Source: Aeromicrobium panaciterrae (GTDB lineage Bacteria > Actinomycetota > Actinomycetes > Propionibacteriales > Nocardioidaceae). From it: a stretch of 64,000 nucleotides of DNA. The notes below the pieces were generated by a model. The model saw only the letters and a program-made list of their open reading frames with translations, was not told where the DNA came from and did not search any database. Made by a program: the position numbers and the translations under genes. The stretch covers positions 744,001 through 808,000 of the forward strand of contig NZ_JAVDWH010000001.1 of NCBI RefSeq assembly GCF_031457275.1. The letters run 5' to 3'. Shown here one piece after another: positions 18,851 through 26,995 of this stretch (position 1 is its first letter; every line of letters starts with the position of its first letter).

Positions 18851-20109
18851 TGAGGGCCTCCTGTGGGGGCGACGACATCAAACTTCGTCGGATGCTTGCG
18901 GGCAAGCCGTAGGGTCGCGAAAGCTCCGACGACGGTGTAGAGCGCGACGCACGCCCACGCGCACCCAGTCGCGTCTCCCAGCCGTGCACCGAGCAGGTAC
19001 GCGGGAACCGAGCCGAGCCCGGCGAGCAGGCCGACGAACGAGACCTCTGATACCCATCCGCCGCCGATGAATCCGCGCACCGCAAAGATGAACAGTGAGA
19101 AGCCCCACTCCGCCGCCATCAAGATGGCCAGCAGACCGACTGAAGCCGCGTACTCATCGCCGAATACTGGGGTGAAGAGGAAGTGCGCGGCCACGACGAG
19201 TGGGATTCCCATGATCGTGACGGCCGCGAGACCACCTAGTTGTGCGCGGACGATCGAAAGGTCGGATCGCCGAGTGGCGATGTCATTCGTCAGTAGTTGG
19301 GCCACGGCCGTGGGACCGATGCGTACCGTCTCCGCAACTGTCGCAGCGAGCGCATACGTCGCGACGGCTTGAGGCCCGGCCACTGACGCCAGGATGATGC
19401 GATCCGAGCGCATCAGCAGGGCCATACCGATCGGGTGGCCCAGGGAACGCGCTCCTGTGGCGACCAGTTGCGAGTAGGGGAGTCGAGCGGGTGAGCCCAC
19501 AGCCAGGACGCCGTGTTGGCGACCGTAAACGATGCTCGCGGCGACGGATGCGCCCGAAAAGAGAGCCTGCAGCAGCACCAGGGTTGAGGCAGACGCGTGT
19601 GCAAGGCAACCGAGCACGACTCCAGCGAGGCCGACGACGGCAGCGGAGGCGGCCCAGCGGGCTCCTATACGGAACTTCCCCTGCGAGTACCAAGCCTCGG
19701 TGATTTGTTGCGTGGCCACGAGGACGCAGACGGACACCGAGATCGCCAGGACAAAGGGACCGGACCGGAGCGCGTCGTCAGTGAGGTATGAGAGCGGGAT
19801 GCACAGAACTGCCGCGATCAGCGCACCGAACACGGATGACGCAACGCTGAGCCGGGTGTAGGCCGCGACGACTCCCATCGCTTCGGAGTCGGGCGAGCGC
19901 GGAAGGATGCTCCGTAGAGCGTTGCCAGTACCGAGAGTCAGGATCGGCGAGATCAGGGTTGGGATGGCTAGGGCTACGACCATGAGTCCACGATCTGCCG
20001 CCGGCAGCACGACAGTGCTCAACAGGGCTGCGGACGCATTGGCCGCAACCTGGACGACGGTGCCGGACATCAGAGACGTGACAGCTTGGCGCCGTTTGTT
20101 GGTCGTCAT
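18847..20109 (-). CDS. Polysaccharide flippase (Wzx-like)
   Basis: This 420-residue integral membrane protein has roughly twelve hydrophobic segments and fits the MOP/MATE-type polysaccharide export family, which flips lipid-linked repeat units across the membrane. The start is the ATG at 20109 (MTTNKRRQAV), which overlaps the Wzy-like stop as ATGA. Upstream in-frame translation is Arg/His-rich and looks non-coding. The next gene upstream is the predicted polymerase, so the pair forms the core of a Wzx/Wzy pathway with the kinase at 14.4 kb. Confidence 0.85.
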   Translation of the reverse strand: MTTNKRRQAVTSLMSGTVVQVAANASAALLSTVVLPAADRGLMVVALAIPTLISPILTLGTGNALRSILPRSPDSEAMGVVAAYTRLSVASSVFGALIAAVLCIPLSYLTDDALRSGPFVLAISVSVCVLVATQQITEAWYSQGKFRIGARWAASAAVVGLAGVVLGCLAHASASTLVLLQALFSGASVAASIVYGRQHGVLAVGSPARLPYSQLVATGARSLGHPIGMALLMRSDRIILASVAGPQAVATYALAATVAETVRIGPTAVAQLLTNDIATRRSDLSIVRAQLGGLAAVTIMGIPLVVAAHFLFTPVFGDEYAASVGLLAILMAAEWGFSLFIFAVRGFIGGGWVSEVSFVGLLAGLGSVPAYLLGARLGDATGCAWACVALYTVVGAFATLRLARKHPTKFDVVAPTGGPQ

Positions 20110-21449
20110 GGTTCTTGCGCCTGCCGGGGTGGTGGCCACAACAGGATCAAGCCGATGACGATGACGCCAACAATCCACCGAGCTGGCACGGGCGCGAAGT
20201 CGTTGCGGACACTCGCCATCAACGGCGTCAGCGTCATCACGATGATCGCCGAGCCGAGGGTTGTGTCCGGAAGACGGTCGAGTATTCCGATGACCAACCC
20301 GATGGCGGCCATGAAGCACAGCACGAAGAGCGGGCCGCCGTTGCGGAGCCCCTCGGCAACGGGTGAACCGCCGATCGGTCCGGCACGCTGGAGGATCTCG
20401 ACGTTGAACAGCCGAAAGTCAGGAGTCGGCGGATGGCCGCCCGCTAGGCGTTCAACGAATCGAAGCATGGGGGCGATGAGCGTCACGCCGTGGTGGGGTG
20501 GCTCCCCGCCTGCCATCCACTCCTGGACGACGACGACCGGTTTGATGCTGTAGCCCAGCTCAGCCAGACCCTGCATTGGGGCGACACCGACGTCAGTGGG
20601 GTTCAGGAGCGCTTGAATTCCACCGAGCCGAGTCTGTCTGATGATGCTGGCAACCGTGAGGGTCGCGATCGCCGCCGGAAGAACGAAGAGAAGGTTGAAA
20701 TGCCGCCTCCGGCCCTCGATGACGACCAGCGGCGCGGCCGCGAACAGAACGGGCCCGCGGAATCCGATCGGCAGGAGGATCAGCGCCACGATGACGAATG
20801 CGGCCCAGCCGGCCGTGCGAGCTTTGCCGTCTGCAGCGATGAGAAGTCCGCACCCAGCGGTCAGGAATCCGAGTCCGTACGCGAATCCTCGTCCTGTACC
20901 CAGCGCAAAGATCTGGTCGTACGACAGTGTGAAGATGTTGTCGCCAATGACGACCGGCATCAGCAAGAGGATGGCTGCCACCAGCAGTGCGGCGCCCGCA
21001 ACGGTGAGCCGCGTCTCGATTGACGCGCCGTCCGCCGCGCGGAGTGGCAGCTTGATCTGGGGTGCGCACAACGCTCCGACGGTGAAGGCAATCATCGCGA
21101 AGCACACGATCGTCACGGCTGGCTCGAGGTTGCGTGCCGTGATCCAACCGCTCTCGAATCGGTTGAGGAATGCCTCTTCCCCGATGAGCGCAGTGGCAAT
21201 GACCAGGCCTCCGTGGAACAGGCCGAAGACGATCAGGTAGACGCCGCGACCCTCGACGAGGCCACGCTTGGGTGACCAGACCGTAAACAGAAGCCCTATC
21301 CACGTGATGCAGAAACCGATGGCGAGAGTGCCCATGCCGTGACTTGGCCCGGTCGCGATGAAGATCGATGCGAGGAGCGCGATGGCAAGCCCGGCAATCA
21401 CCCGAGGCCCGGCCCCGAGATCCCTTTCCTGAATTGCGTCGGTCGTCAT
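20106..21449 (-). CDS. O-antigen polymerase-like membrane protein (Wzy-like)
   Basis: This 447-residue protein has about eleven to twelve hydrophobic segments and one long extracytoplasmic loop in the C-terminal half, roughly residues 310-375, the usual topology of Wzy polymerases. Sequence motifs in this family are weak, so the call rests on topology and on its place beside Wzx, glycosyltransferases and the co-polymerase. The start is the ATG at 21449 (MTTDAIQERD), coupled by ATGA to the glycosyltransferase upstream. Confidence 0.75.
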   Translation of the reverse strand: MTTDAIQERDLGAGPRVIAGLAIALLASIFIATGPSHGMGTLAIGFCITWIGLLFTVWSPKRGLVEGRGVYLIVFGLFHGGLVIATALIGEEAFLNRFESGWITARNLEPAVTIVCFAMIAFTVGALCAPQIKLPLRAADGASIETRLTVAGAALLVAAILLLMPVVIGDNIFTLSYDQIFALGTGRGFAYGLGFLTAGCGLLIAADGKARTAGWAAFVIVALILLPIGFRGPVLFAAAPLVVIEGRRRHFNLLFVLPAAIATLTVASIIRQTRLGGIQALLNPTDVGVAPMQGLAELGYSIKPVVVVQEWMAGGEPPHHGVTLIAPMLRFVERLAGGHPPTPDFRLFNVEILQRAGPIGGSPVAEGLRNGGPLFVLCFMAAIGLVIGILDRLPDTTLGSAIIVMTLTPLMASVRNDFAPVPARWIVGVIVIGLILLWPPPRQAQEP

Positions 21450-22525
21450 GCCGACCACGCGTCCCGCCACACCGAGACATTCTTCTTGAGGTCGAATTGG
21501 GAGTCCACCATCGATCCGCGAAGCGTCGCGGCATCGGCCGACCTCGCGGCAATCTGAATCGCCTCGGCCCATACGTGCACCGGTTCGTCGAGCGACACGA
21601 GCCAGATACCGGGCATCGTCTCCGCAAGCTCGCGGATCGTCGGCAAGTCACTCGCCACAACAGGGACTCCCGTTGCCAGTGCCTCCAGAATCACGCCCGG
21701 AAGACCCTCCCGGAATGACGGCAGTACCAGCACGTTCGCCTGACGCAGAAGGTCTGGCGCATCGGAGCGGGCGCCCAGCAGCTGCAGACCCTCAGGTAAC
21801 GATTTGCTGAGGTCGTCCGATCCGCCTTCGCCTGCCACGAGTGTCTTCCACGGGCCCAGCGTGAGCAGCTCCCGCTGGATCGGGACGAGATGAGCTCGGT
21901 TCTTCTCAGGTGAGGCGCGACCGAGGTACAGGACTGTGCCACCTGGGCCGAGTGGAGGCGGTGTGGAAGGGGGGCGATATCGGTCGAGGTCGATGGCATT
22001 CGGCATGACCACGCTGCGGGCGGCGATCCGCCGACGTGTTGCACCGTGCTGTTGCACCCAATCCAGGGAGGACTGGGTCACGCCCGAGATTTGTTGCGCT
22101 GTCACACCGAGCAGCGTTGCGGCCAGGTATCGGTATGCCCGGCGCAACATGCCAGTGTCGTGGCTGTCGCCGGTGCTGTGCATACGGGCGATCCGCTGGT
22201 CAGCCCTGGCTGCCCACGCGACCGCAAGAATGACGCCGCTGGTCAGGGAGACGTGGGACATGACCACGGCCGGGCGATGTCGCCGAAAGATCAAGAAGAG
22301 CTGAATCACGAACGAAGGTCGCCACGAGATCCGCAACGGGATCACCTTCGCACCAGCCGCTAGGAACTGCGGGGCGAGTTCTCCCTTTCTTCCCGAGAGG
22401 CATACGAACGTCTGCGAGACCTCCGACGCGGGTAACGCCTGGCAGAGCTCAAGCGCCCTGGTTTCGGCTCCGCCAACGTCGAGCGCGCCGAGGATGTGGA
22501 CAACCTGCCGTGCCGGGGGCGTCAT
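21446..22525 (-). CDS. Glycosyltransferase family 4 protein
   Basis: This 359-residue cytoplasmic GT-B retaining glycosyltransferase has the acceptor-side glycine loop GALDVGGAETRALEL near the N-terminus. The donor-binding EX7E motif is intact in SFREGLPGVILEAL, with TGVPVVASDLPTIRE following. It adds a sugar to the lipid-linked repeat unit. It is flanked by ATGA overlaps on both sides in cluster A. Donor and linkage cannot be predicted. Confidence 0.9.
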   Translation of the reverse strand: MTPPARQVVHILGALDVGGAETRALELCQALPASEVSQTFVCLSGRKGELAPQFLAAGAKVIPLRISWRPSFVIQLFLIFRRHRPAVVMSHVSLTSGVILAVAWAARADQRIARMHSTGDSHDTGMLRRAYRYLAATLLGVTAQQISGVTQSSLDWVQQHGATRRRIAARSVVMPNAIDLDRYRPPSTPPPLGPGGTVLYLGRASPEKNRAHLVPIQRELLTLGPWKTLVAGEGGSDDLSKSLPEGLQLLGARSDAPDLLRQANVLVLPSFREGLPGVILEALATGVPVVASDLPTIRELAETMPGIWLVSLDEPVHVWAEAIQIAARSADAATLRGSMVDSQFDLKKNVSVWRDAWSA

Positions 22526-23688
22526 GCCTGAGTCCTCAAAACCGCTCCGACAGCGTCAGTCCACGTATCCAGTAGCGTCGCCTGGTGCTCACCGGAGAAG
22601 CTATGCGAACGCTCGAGGTTTCGCCGTCCCTCAACCTCGCGCAGATCTTCGTCCGCAAGGAGTTCACCGATGCGATCCGCGAGTACGGAGGCGTTCTCGG
22701 GTGGGATGCACCAATGCTCCGGCAAGAGCTCGGGAATTCCGCCCACTCGAGTACTGACACATGGAAGAGATCGTGCCATCGCTTCGATCAAGGCGCGCGG
22801 CATCCCTTCCGCAAGTGACGGCATGGCAAAGATGGTGCTGGCATCGAGCTCAGCCCGTATTTCTGAGTGAGCAATCTGACCGGTGAACCTCACCCGGTTC
22901 TCGATGCCGAGGTCGCGACACTGACGCCGGAGGGTTCGTTGGTAGATGCCCTCGCCGACGAGTACAAGCTCGATGTCCGGATAGTCGCCGATCAGCGATG
23001 CCACGGCTTCGATCAGGTAGTTGTGGCCCTTGTATGCGACTTGCTGCGTGCCGACGGAAATGATGCGTGCGTTGCGGGGTTCTTCCGCCCGGATGGGCTG
23101 CGGATGGACCACAACGTCGGAACATGCGACGGCGACGGCGTCCTTGTTCGGCGGATAGTTCTTCTGCAGATACTCATCTGTCACGTAGCGCACGACATCG
23201 CCGCGCCTGACACACCAACGCGTGGCCGCGACGGCGGGAATGGACATCCAACGCGCTGGTCGACCGATCACGCCCGAATGGAGTACATCGCGTGGATCAC
23301 CAACAACCTGCAGGACGATGGGCAGTCGACGCACTGTGGCTGCCAGAACCGCGAGGATGCCGATGATCCCGGGCTGCTTGACGACAATTGCGGACGACGT
23401 GAACGTCAGGCGAAAAATCGTCCAGGCGAGGCGAGGCAGCACGACAACCATCGCGCGAGCGTTCACGTAGTACGGCAGTGCCACGAACTCGCCTGACAGC
23501 TGATGTTTGCCGGATCCCGTGCTCTTGGTGATGCGTCCCGCCAGCCGCAAATTGGTGCCCTGCGGAAGAGTCCGAGTCCACCCGTCGCCTGCGAGCATGG
23601 ACTCGTTGGTCAGGACTGCGCCCTCCGCGCCACGCACGAATCGGGACTCGACAAACACGGTGACGGGCCGGGCATCCGGTTCGCTCAC
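22522..23688 (-). CDS. Glycosyltransferase family 4 protein
   Basis: This 388-residue GT-B glycosyltransferase has an intact EX7E motif (SLAEGMPRALIEAMA) and the donor segment VSTRVGGIPELLPE. The GTG at 23688 is chosen because GGAAAG lies about ten bases upstream and the residues further upstream do not fit the family. It is the first gene of the six-gene ATGA-coupled run of cluster A. A long hydrophobic patch near residue 100 may associate with the membrane. The sugar donor is unknown. Confidence 0.87.
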   Translation of the reverse strand: MSEPDARPVTVFVESRFVRGAEGAVLTNESMLAGDGWTRTLPQGTNLRLAGRITKSTGSGKHQLSGEFVALPYYVNARAMVVVLPRLAWTIFRLTFTSSAIVVKQPGIIGILAVLAATVRRLPIVLQVVGDPRDVLHSGVIGRPARWMSIPAVAATRWCVRRGDVVRYVTDEYLQKNYPPNKDAVAVACSDVVVHPQPIRAEEPRNARIISVGTQQVAYKGHNYLIEAVASLIGDYPDIELVLVGEGIYQRTLRRQCRDLGIENRVRFTGQIAHSEIRAELDASTIFAMPSLAEGMPRALIEAMARSLPCVSTRVGGIPELLPEHWCIPPENASVLADRIGELLADEDLREVEGRRNLERSHSFSGEHQATLLDTWTDAVGAVLRTQA

Positions 23689-23774
23689 GTGGTTGGACTT
23701 TCCGCTCGTGGTGGACGGGACGGTGGGGAACCTCAGTCTGGGGCACCAGGCCGCGTGAGGCACGCGAATCGGGC

Positions 23775-23780
23775 TACTGT
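23775..23780 (+). promoter_or_regulatory. -10 element of FkbM methyltransferase gene (leaderless)
   Basis: TACTGT lies six bases before the ATG at 23787 and no ribosome-binding site is visible, so a leaderless transcript is likely. Confidence 0.5.
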
Positions 23781-23786
23781 GCCGCC

Positions 23787-24581
23787 ATGCTCGCGCGTAT
23801 GAAAGACGTGGCCGTCAGCGTCGTCAGGATGCTATACCTCGCAGGTCGACGTCGTGAGTTTGCGTACGTTCATCGAGACAGGCTAACCGGAGGCTGGGTC
23901 CACCGTTATCGAGGAACTTCGGTGGTCTCGCCGACCCCTCGTGGGGCGCCGTGGTCCATCAGGAACAGGGATTCTCGTGACGTCTGGTTTTGGGCCGGCT
24001 CGCCGTCTCCTGGAGACACCGTCATCGAGGTCGGCGCTGAATGTGGCACCGACACAGTCGTCCTGAGCCGCATGGTGGGTCCGACTGGTCGGGTGATTGC
24101 GATAGAAGCTCATCCGGGAACTTTCGAGTTCCTCGCCCGCGCCGTCGAGCTGAACAAACTCGACAACGTTTCGCTCGTGAACGCTGCGGTCGCCGATGCT
24201 CCCGGCGTGTTGACGATCTCTGACGACGGGGTGGACGGAATCTTGTCCAACAATGTCGTGACGTCCGCCGACGCTGGGGTCACTGTCAAGGCAGTAACTC
24301 TCGATGAGCTGTCCGAAGGTCTCGCACGCGTCGACATGGTGCGAATGAATATCGAGGGTGCCGAGAAGCTCGCTGTTCGCGGTATGGACCAGACCGCGAG
24401 ACGCGCATCGCTCGTGATCATCGGGTGTCACGACTTCAGGGCCGACCGCGGAGACGGTGAGGAGTTTCGCTCCTCAACAGAGGTCGAGGCAGCTTTGGAG
24501 AGTTGGGGCTTCGATGTCCAACGCCGGGCTGATGATGCGCGGCCATGGGTGCGCGACACCCTCTACGGACGCCGCAGCTGA
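23787..24581 (+). CDS. FkbM family methyltransferase
   Basis: This 264-residue SAM-dependent methyltransferase has motif I as DTVIEVGAECGTDTVVLS, the acidic beta2 end in VIAIEAHPGTFEFL and the family segment VDMVRMNIEGAEKLAVRGM. FkbM enzymes in polysaccharide loci usually O-methylate sugars. It is transcribed opposite to the rest of cluster A, from its own leaderless promoter, and its end overlaps the convergent glycosyltransferase by 19 bases. A second ATG four codons downstream is an alternative start. Confidence 0.86.
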   Translation: MLARMKDVAVSVVRMLYLAGRRREFAYVHRDRLTGGWVHRYRGTSVVSPTPRGAPWSIRNRDSRDVWFWAGSPSPGDTVIEVGAECGTDTVVLSRMVGPTGRVIAIEAHPGTFEFLARAVELNKLDNVSLVNAAVADAPGVLTISDDGVDGILSNNVVTSADAGVTVKAVTLDELSEGLARVDMVRMNIEGAEKLAVRGMDQTARRASLVIIGCHDFRADRGDGEEFRSSTEVEAALESWGFDVQRRADDARPWVRDTLYGRRS

Positions 24582-25777
24582 CCGTTGGGCTGAGCGGTTT
24601 CCTCCAACAGGTCGACCAACGCCTTGGCGAGTGTTTCGGGATCGAAGTTCCGAGCCTCCCGGGCTGCGGCTCGTAGGCCCCACGCACGAAGGTGTTGTGG
24701 GCCGAGCGACGCCACCTCCGACATCTTCTGTGCGAGTGCTTCGACGTCGCCGGCGGGCACGATCCAGCCGGAGTCCGGGTCGACTGTTTCGGGAAGTCCT
24801 CCGGCATCGCTGACGAGACTCGCCACTCCCGACGCTGATGCTTGGCGCGCGGCACCGTGGTTTTCCGACAGTGACGGACTCACTGAGACATCTGCCGCGG
24901 CGTAGTACGGCCGTACGTCGGACAGCGTGCTCAGCCAGGTCACAGTCGGGTCGTCCTGAATGTTGAATCGCTCGATGAGTTCCTGGCGAAGCGTTTCGCC
25001 CGCAGCGTCGAATCCGGAACCCACCAGCAGCAAATGCGCAGATGGGCGGCTGGCCGACACTGCTTGCCAGGCTTCAAGAAGGATGTCGTGGCCCTTGATC
25101 CCGCGTCCCTTGTGGGTCATCCGCTTTGCCGCATAGACGTACGCGACCATGACGAAGAGAGTGGTGTCCTCATCGAGGCCGAGAGTGGCACGCGCTGCCG
25201 CTCGATCGGACGGAATGGCCGGTCTGAACTGGCCTGCCTGCATCGCGTACGCGACGGTCTGGACCGAAGGACCCTTGCGACTGAGGCCTCGGTAGACGCG
25301 GGCGGTGTATTCGCTGCCAGCCACGATGACGGTGTCAAGACGCATCAGAATCCGTTCGAAGAATCGGATCAGGGCTGACTCGAGGTAGAGCGGTCCGGCC
25401 ACCATGTGAACTCGGGGAACGCCCATCCGCACGGTCGCCAGTCGAGTCGCGAGTGCGGATGCGTACAGGTGATAGTGAAGGACGTCTGGCTTGAGTGACC
25501 GGAGCTGCTTTCGGAGGCGCCTCAGTCCGAGCAGGGTCGATGGGGTTGGCCGCAGCCGAAAGTTGAACTGAGACTCCACGACGGTGAACGCGGCCTCGTC
25601 CAGCTCCCGTCTCAGGCGACCATCGCCTGACGGGATCACCACGACTGGGTGATGTCCGCGGCGGCTCATTTCATGGAGGTGGGGGAGGATCCACAAGCCA
25701 CCCTCGTTTGTCTTGAGGACAACAGCGATCCTCAAGGCAGTCGCGGGTTGGGTCGTCACCGTCGTGAGCCTAGTCAT
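24563..25777 (-). CDS. Glycosyltransferase family 4 protein with altered EX7E motif
   Basis: This 404-residue GT-B protein has a GT4 N-terminal domain (NEGGLWILPHLHEMSRRGH) and a recognisable donor domain (LLLVGSGFD, VSPSLSENHGAARQASA, SDAGGLPETV). At the EX7E position the second acidic residue appears to be replaced (ENHGAARQ in place of E-x7-E). That may alter activity or reflect a subfamily. It lies upstream of, and separate from, the ATGA-coupled run, with the divergent thioredoxin gene 45 bases away. Confidence 0.83.
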   Translation of the reverse strand: MTRLTTVTTQPATALRIAVVLKTNEGGLWILPHLHEMSRRGHHPVVVIPSGDGRLRRELDEAAFTVVESQFNFRLRPTPSTLLGLRRLRKQLRSLKPDVLHYHLYASALATRLATVRMGVPRVHMVAGPLYLESALIRFFERILMRLDTVIVAGSEYTARVYRGLSRKGPSVQTVAYAMQAGQFRPAIPSDRAAARATLGLDEDTTLFVMVAYVYAAKRMTHKGRGIKGHDILLEAWQAVSASRPSAHLLLVGSGFDAAGETLRQELIERFNIQDDPTVTWLSTLSDVRPYYAAADVSVSPSLSENHGAARQASASGVASLVSDAGGLPETVDPDSGWIVPAGDVEALAQKMSEVASLGPQHLRAWGLRAAAREARNFDPETLAKALVDLLEETAQPNGQLRRP

Positions 25778-25809
25778 CTCACAGATCGGGACGCCTGTGA
25801 ACTGCCACG

Positions 25810-25815
25810 TACGCT
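25810..25815 (+). promoter_or_regulatory. -10 element of thioredoxin-like gene (leaderless)
   Basis: TACGCT lies six bases before the GTG at 25822. This is the spacing seen at several other genes in the window. Confidence 0.5.
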
Positions 25816-25821
25816 TGGAGT

Positions 25822-26229
25822 GTGGGTCCCCTCGTCCTGATTGCGGCGCTTGCGCTGACGGTCGTCATCGCTGTCGTACTGCAGCTGAAGAATGGCCGGT
25901 TTGCCTCGAAGCCCGACGGTGAGCGGCTCGGCGTCGGTGAACTCGGTGCCCCCCTCGGTGAGCGTGCAACGCTCGTTCAGTTCTCGAGCGCATTCTGCGC
26001 ACCCTGCCGAGCAACGCGCGTACTCCTGACCGACATCGCAGCCAAGACCCCGGGCGTTGTCACGATCGAAATCGACGCCGAGGAGCAGCTTGAGCTGACC
26101 CGAAAGCTCAACATTCTGCGTACGCCGACAGTGTTGGTTCTCGATGCCAAGGGTCGGGTCACCCGTCGCGCTTCGGGCCTTCCGCGGCGTGAACAGGTAC
26201 TCGCGGCGCTCAATCACGCTGTGGTCTGA
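25822..26229 (+). CDS. Membrane-anchored thioredoxin-like protein (ThiX type)
   Basis: This 135-residue protein has an N-terminal membrane helix (about residues 3-21) and a thioredoxin fold with the active site CAPC in SSAFCAPCRATR and the cis-Pro segment RTPTVLVLD. It is probably a redox carrier at the inner face of the membrane. In M. tuberculosis a thioredoxin gene (thiX, Rv0816c) lies in the same sulfur cluster near glnR, and gene order here agrees from this gene through sseC. Confidence 0.88.
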   Translation: MGPLVLIAALALTVVIAVVLQLKNGRFASKPDGERLGVGELGAPLGERATLVQFSSAFCAPCRATRVLLTDIAAKTPGVVTIEIDAEEQLELTRKLNILRTPTVLVLDAKGRVTRRASGLPRREQVLAALNHAVV

Positions 26230-26257
26230 GCCACACTCCCCACGTACGAATCTCGCG

Positions 26258-26278
26258 ATATGGGACGGGTGTCCATAT
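26258..26278. promoter_or_regulatory. Inverted repeat upstream of the Cys-rich leader promoter
   Basis: ATATGG and CCATAT are arranged as a dyad, extended inward by AC/GT with one bulged base. It sits 37-57 bases upstream of the leader -10 element, a good position for an operator. It could instead be a hairpin ending the thioredoxin-like transcript. Confidence 0.4.
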
Positions 26279-26314
26279 GTCGGGACGAATCGAGGATTGC
26301 GGCCATTTCCTCCC

Positions 26315-26320
26315 TACTCT
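26315..26320 (+). promoter_or_regulatory. -10 element of the leader-peptide transcript
   Basis: TACTCT fits TANNNT and ends seven bases before the leader ATG at 26328, so the leader peptide is probably translated from a leaderless mRNA. Confidence 0.6.
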
Positions 26321-26327
26321 GGATGAC

Positions 26328-26408
26328 ATGTTCCAGACGACACATCTCACGCGACGCAGGGCAGTGGACAACTGCTGCATGTGCTCGTCGCTGTGTCGTA
26401 TGCGCTGA
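26328..26408 (+). CDS. Cys-rich leader peptide of the sulfur operon (26 residues)
   Basis: This short reading frame encodes MFQTTHLTRRRAVDN, then CCMC, and ends SSLCRMR. It has four Cys (16, 17, 19, 23) and the LTRRRAVD core of the actinobacterial cysteine-rich leader peptides known from mycobacteria. Those peptides lie upstream of sulfur genes, where ribosome pausing at Cys codons raises downstream expression when cysteine is scarce. Here it precedes DUF4395, sulfurtransferase and sseC. The -10 element at leaderless spacing supports translation. The regulatory role is inferred from the family and the location. Confidence 0.85.
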   Translation: MFQTTHLTRRRAVDNCCMCSSLCRMR

Positions 26409-26480
26409 CCCTTCATCCCCGTCAGCCCGTCACCAGCCCGGACCACCGGCCGTGACCCCCGAATGCCCAGGAGCAGTTAC

Positions 26481-26948
26481 ATGTCTTCCCAAGACACCGT
26501 CGCAAGACAGCAGTCCGCACCGACTCAGGTCGATCCGCGCGGTCTGCGCGTCGCCGCCGGCATCACCGCCGTCGTTGTCGCACTGGTTCTCGTACTGCCT
26601 TCGCCGGCGCGCGAGATCTTGCTGGCTGTCCAGGTTGCTGTGTTCGCCACCGCGGCGTTCGTCGGACTTGGTCGCTCGCCCTACTCGATCTTCTTCAAGA
26701 AGTTCATCCGTCCCCGGATCGGCGCTCCCGCCGAGCTCGAGGACTCCCGTCCGCCGCGCTTCGCGCAGCTCGTCGGTTTCGCGTTCACCGCAGTAGCACT
26801 GGTCGCCTTCTTGGCCGGTGCCACCACGGTCGGGCTCGTGGCCACGGCATTCGCGCTCATCGCAGCACTGCTCAACTCGGTCCTCGGCTTCTGCCTGGGC
26901 TGCGAGCTCTACCTTCTGCTGCGCCGGTTCACGCCGGTCAGTGCCTGA
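26481..26948 (+). CDS. DUF4395 family membrane protein
   Basis: This 155-residue protein has four hydrophobic segments arranged as two pairs and a conserved late CLGCELY motif (VLGFCLGCELYLLLRRF). DUF4395 proteins accompany thioredoxin and sulfurtransferase genes in actinobacteria and may handle sulfane sulfur or redox equivalents at the membrane; no activity is proven. AGGAG seven bases before the ATG at 26481 decides this start over the ATG at 26463. It is the first gene after the leader peptide. Confidence 0.85.
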   Translation: MSSQDTVARQQSAPTQVDPRGLRVAAGITAVVVALVLVLPSPAREILLAVQVAVFATAAFVGLGRSPYSIFFKKFIRPRIGAPAELEDSRPPRFAQLVGFAFTAVALVAFLAGATTVGLVATAFALIAALLNSVLGFCLGCELYLLLRRFTPVSA

Positions 26949-26995
26949 CAAACGTCCCGTAACACTCACGCATCACACACCAATGGAGGAACCGT

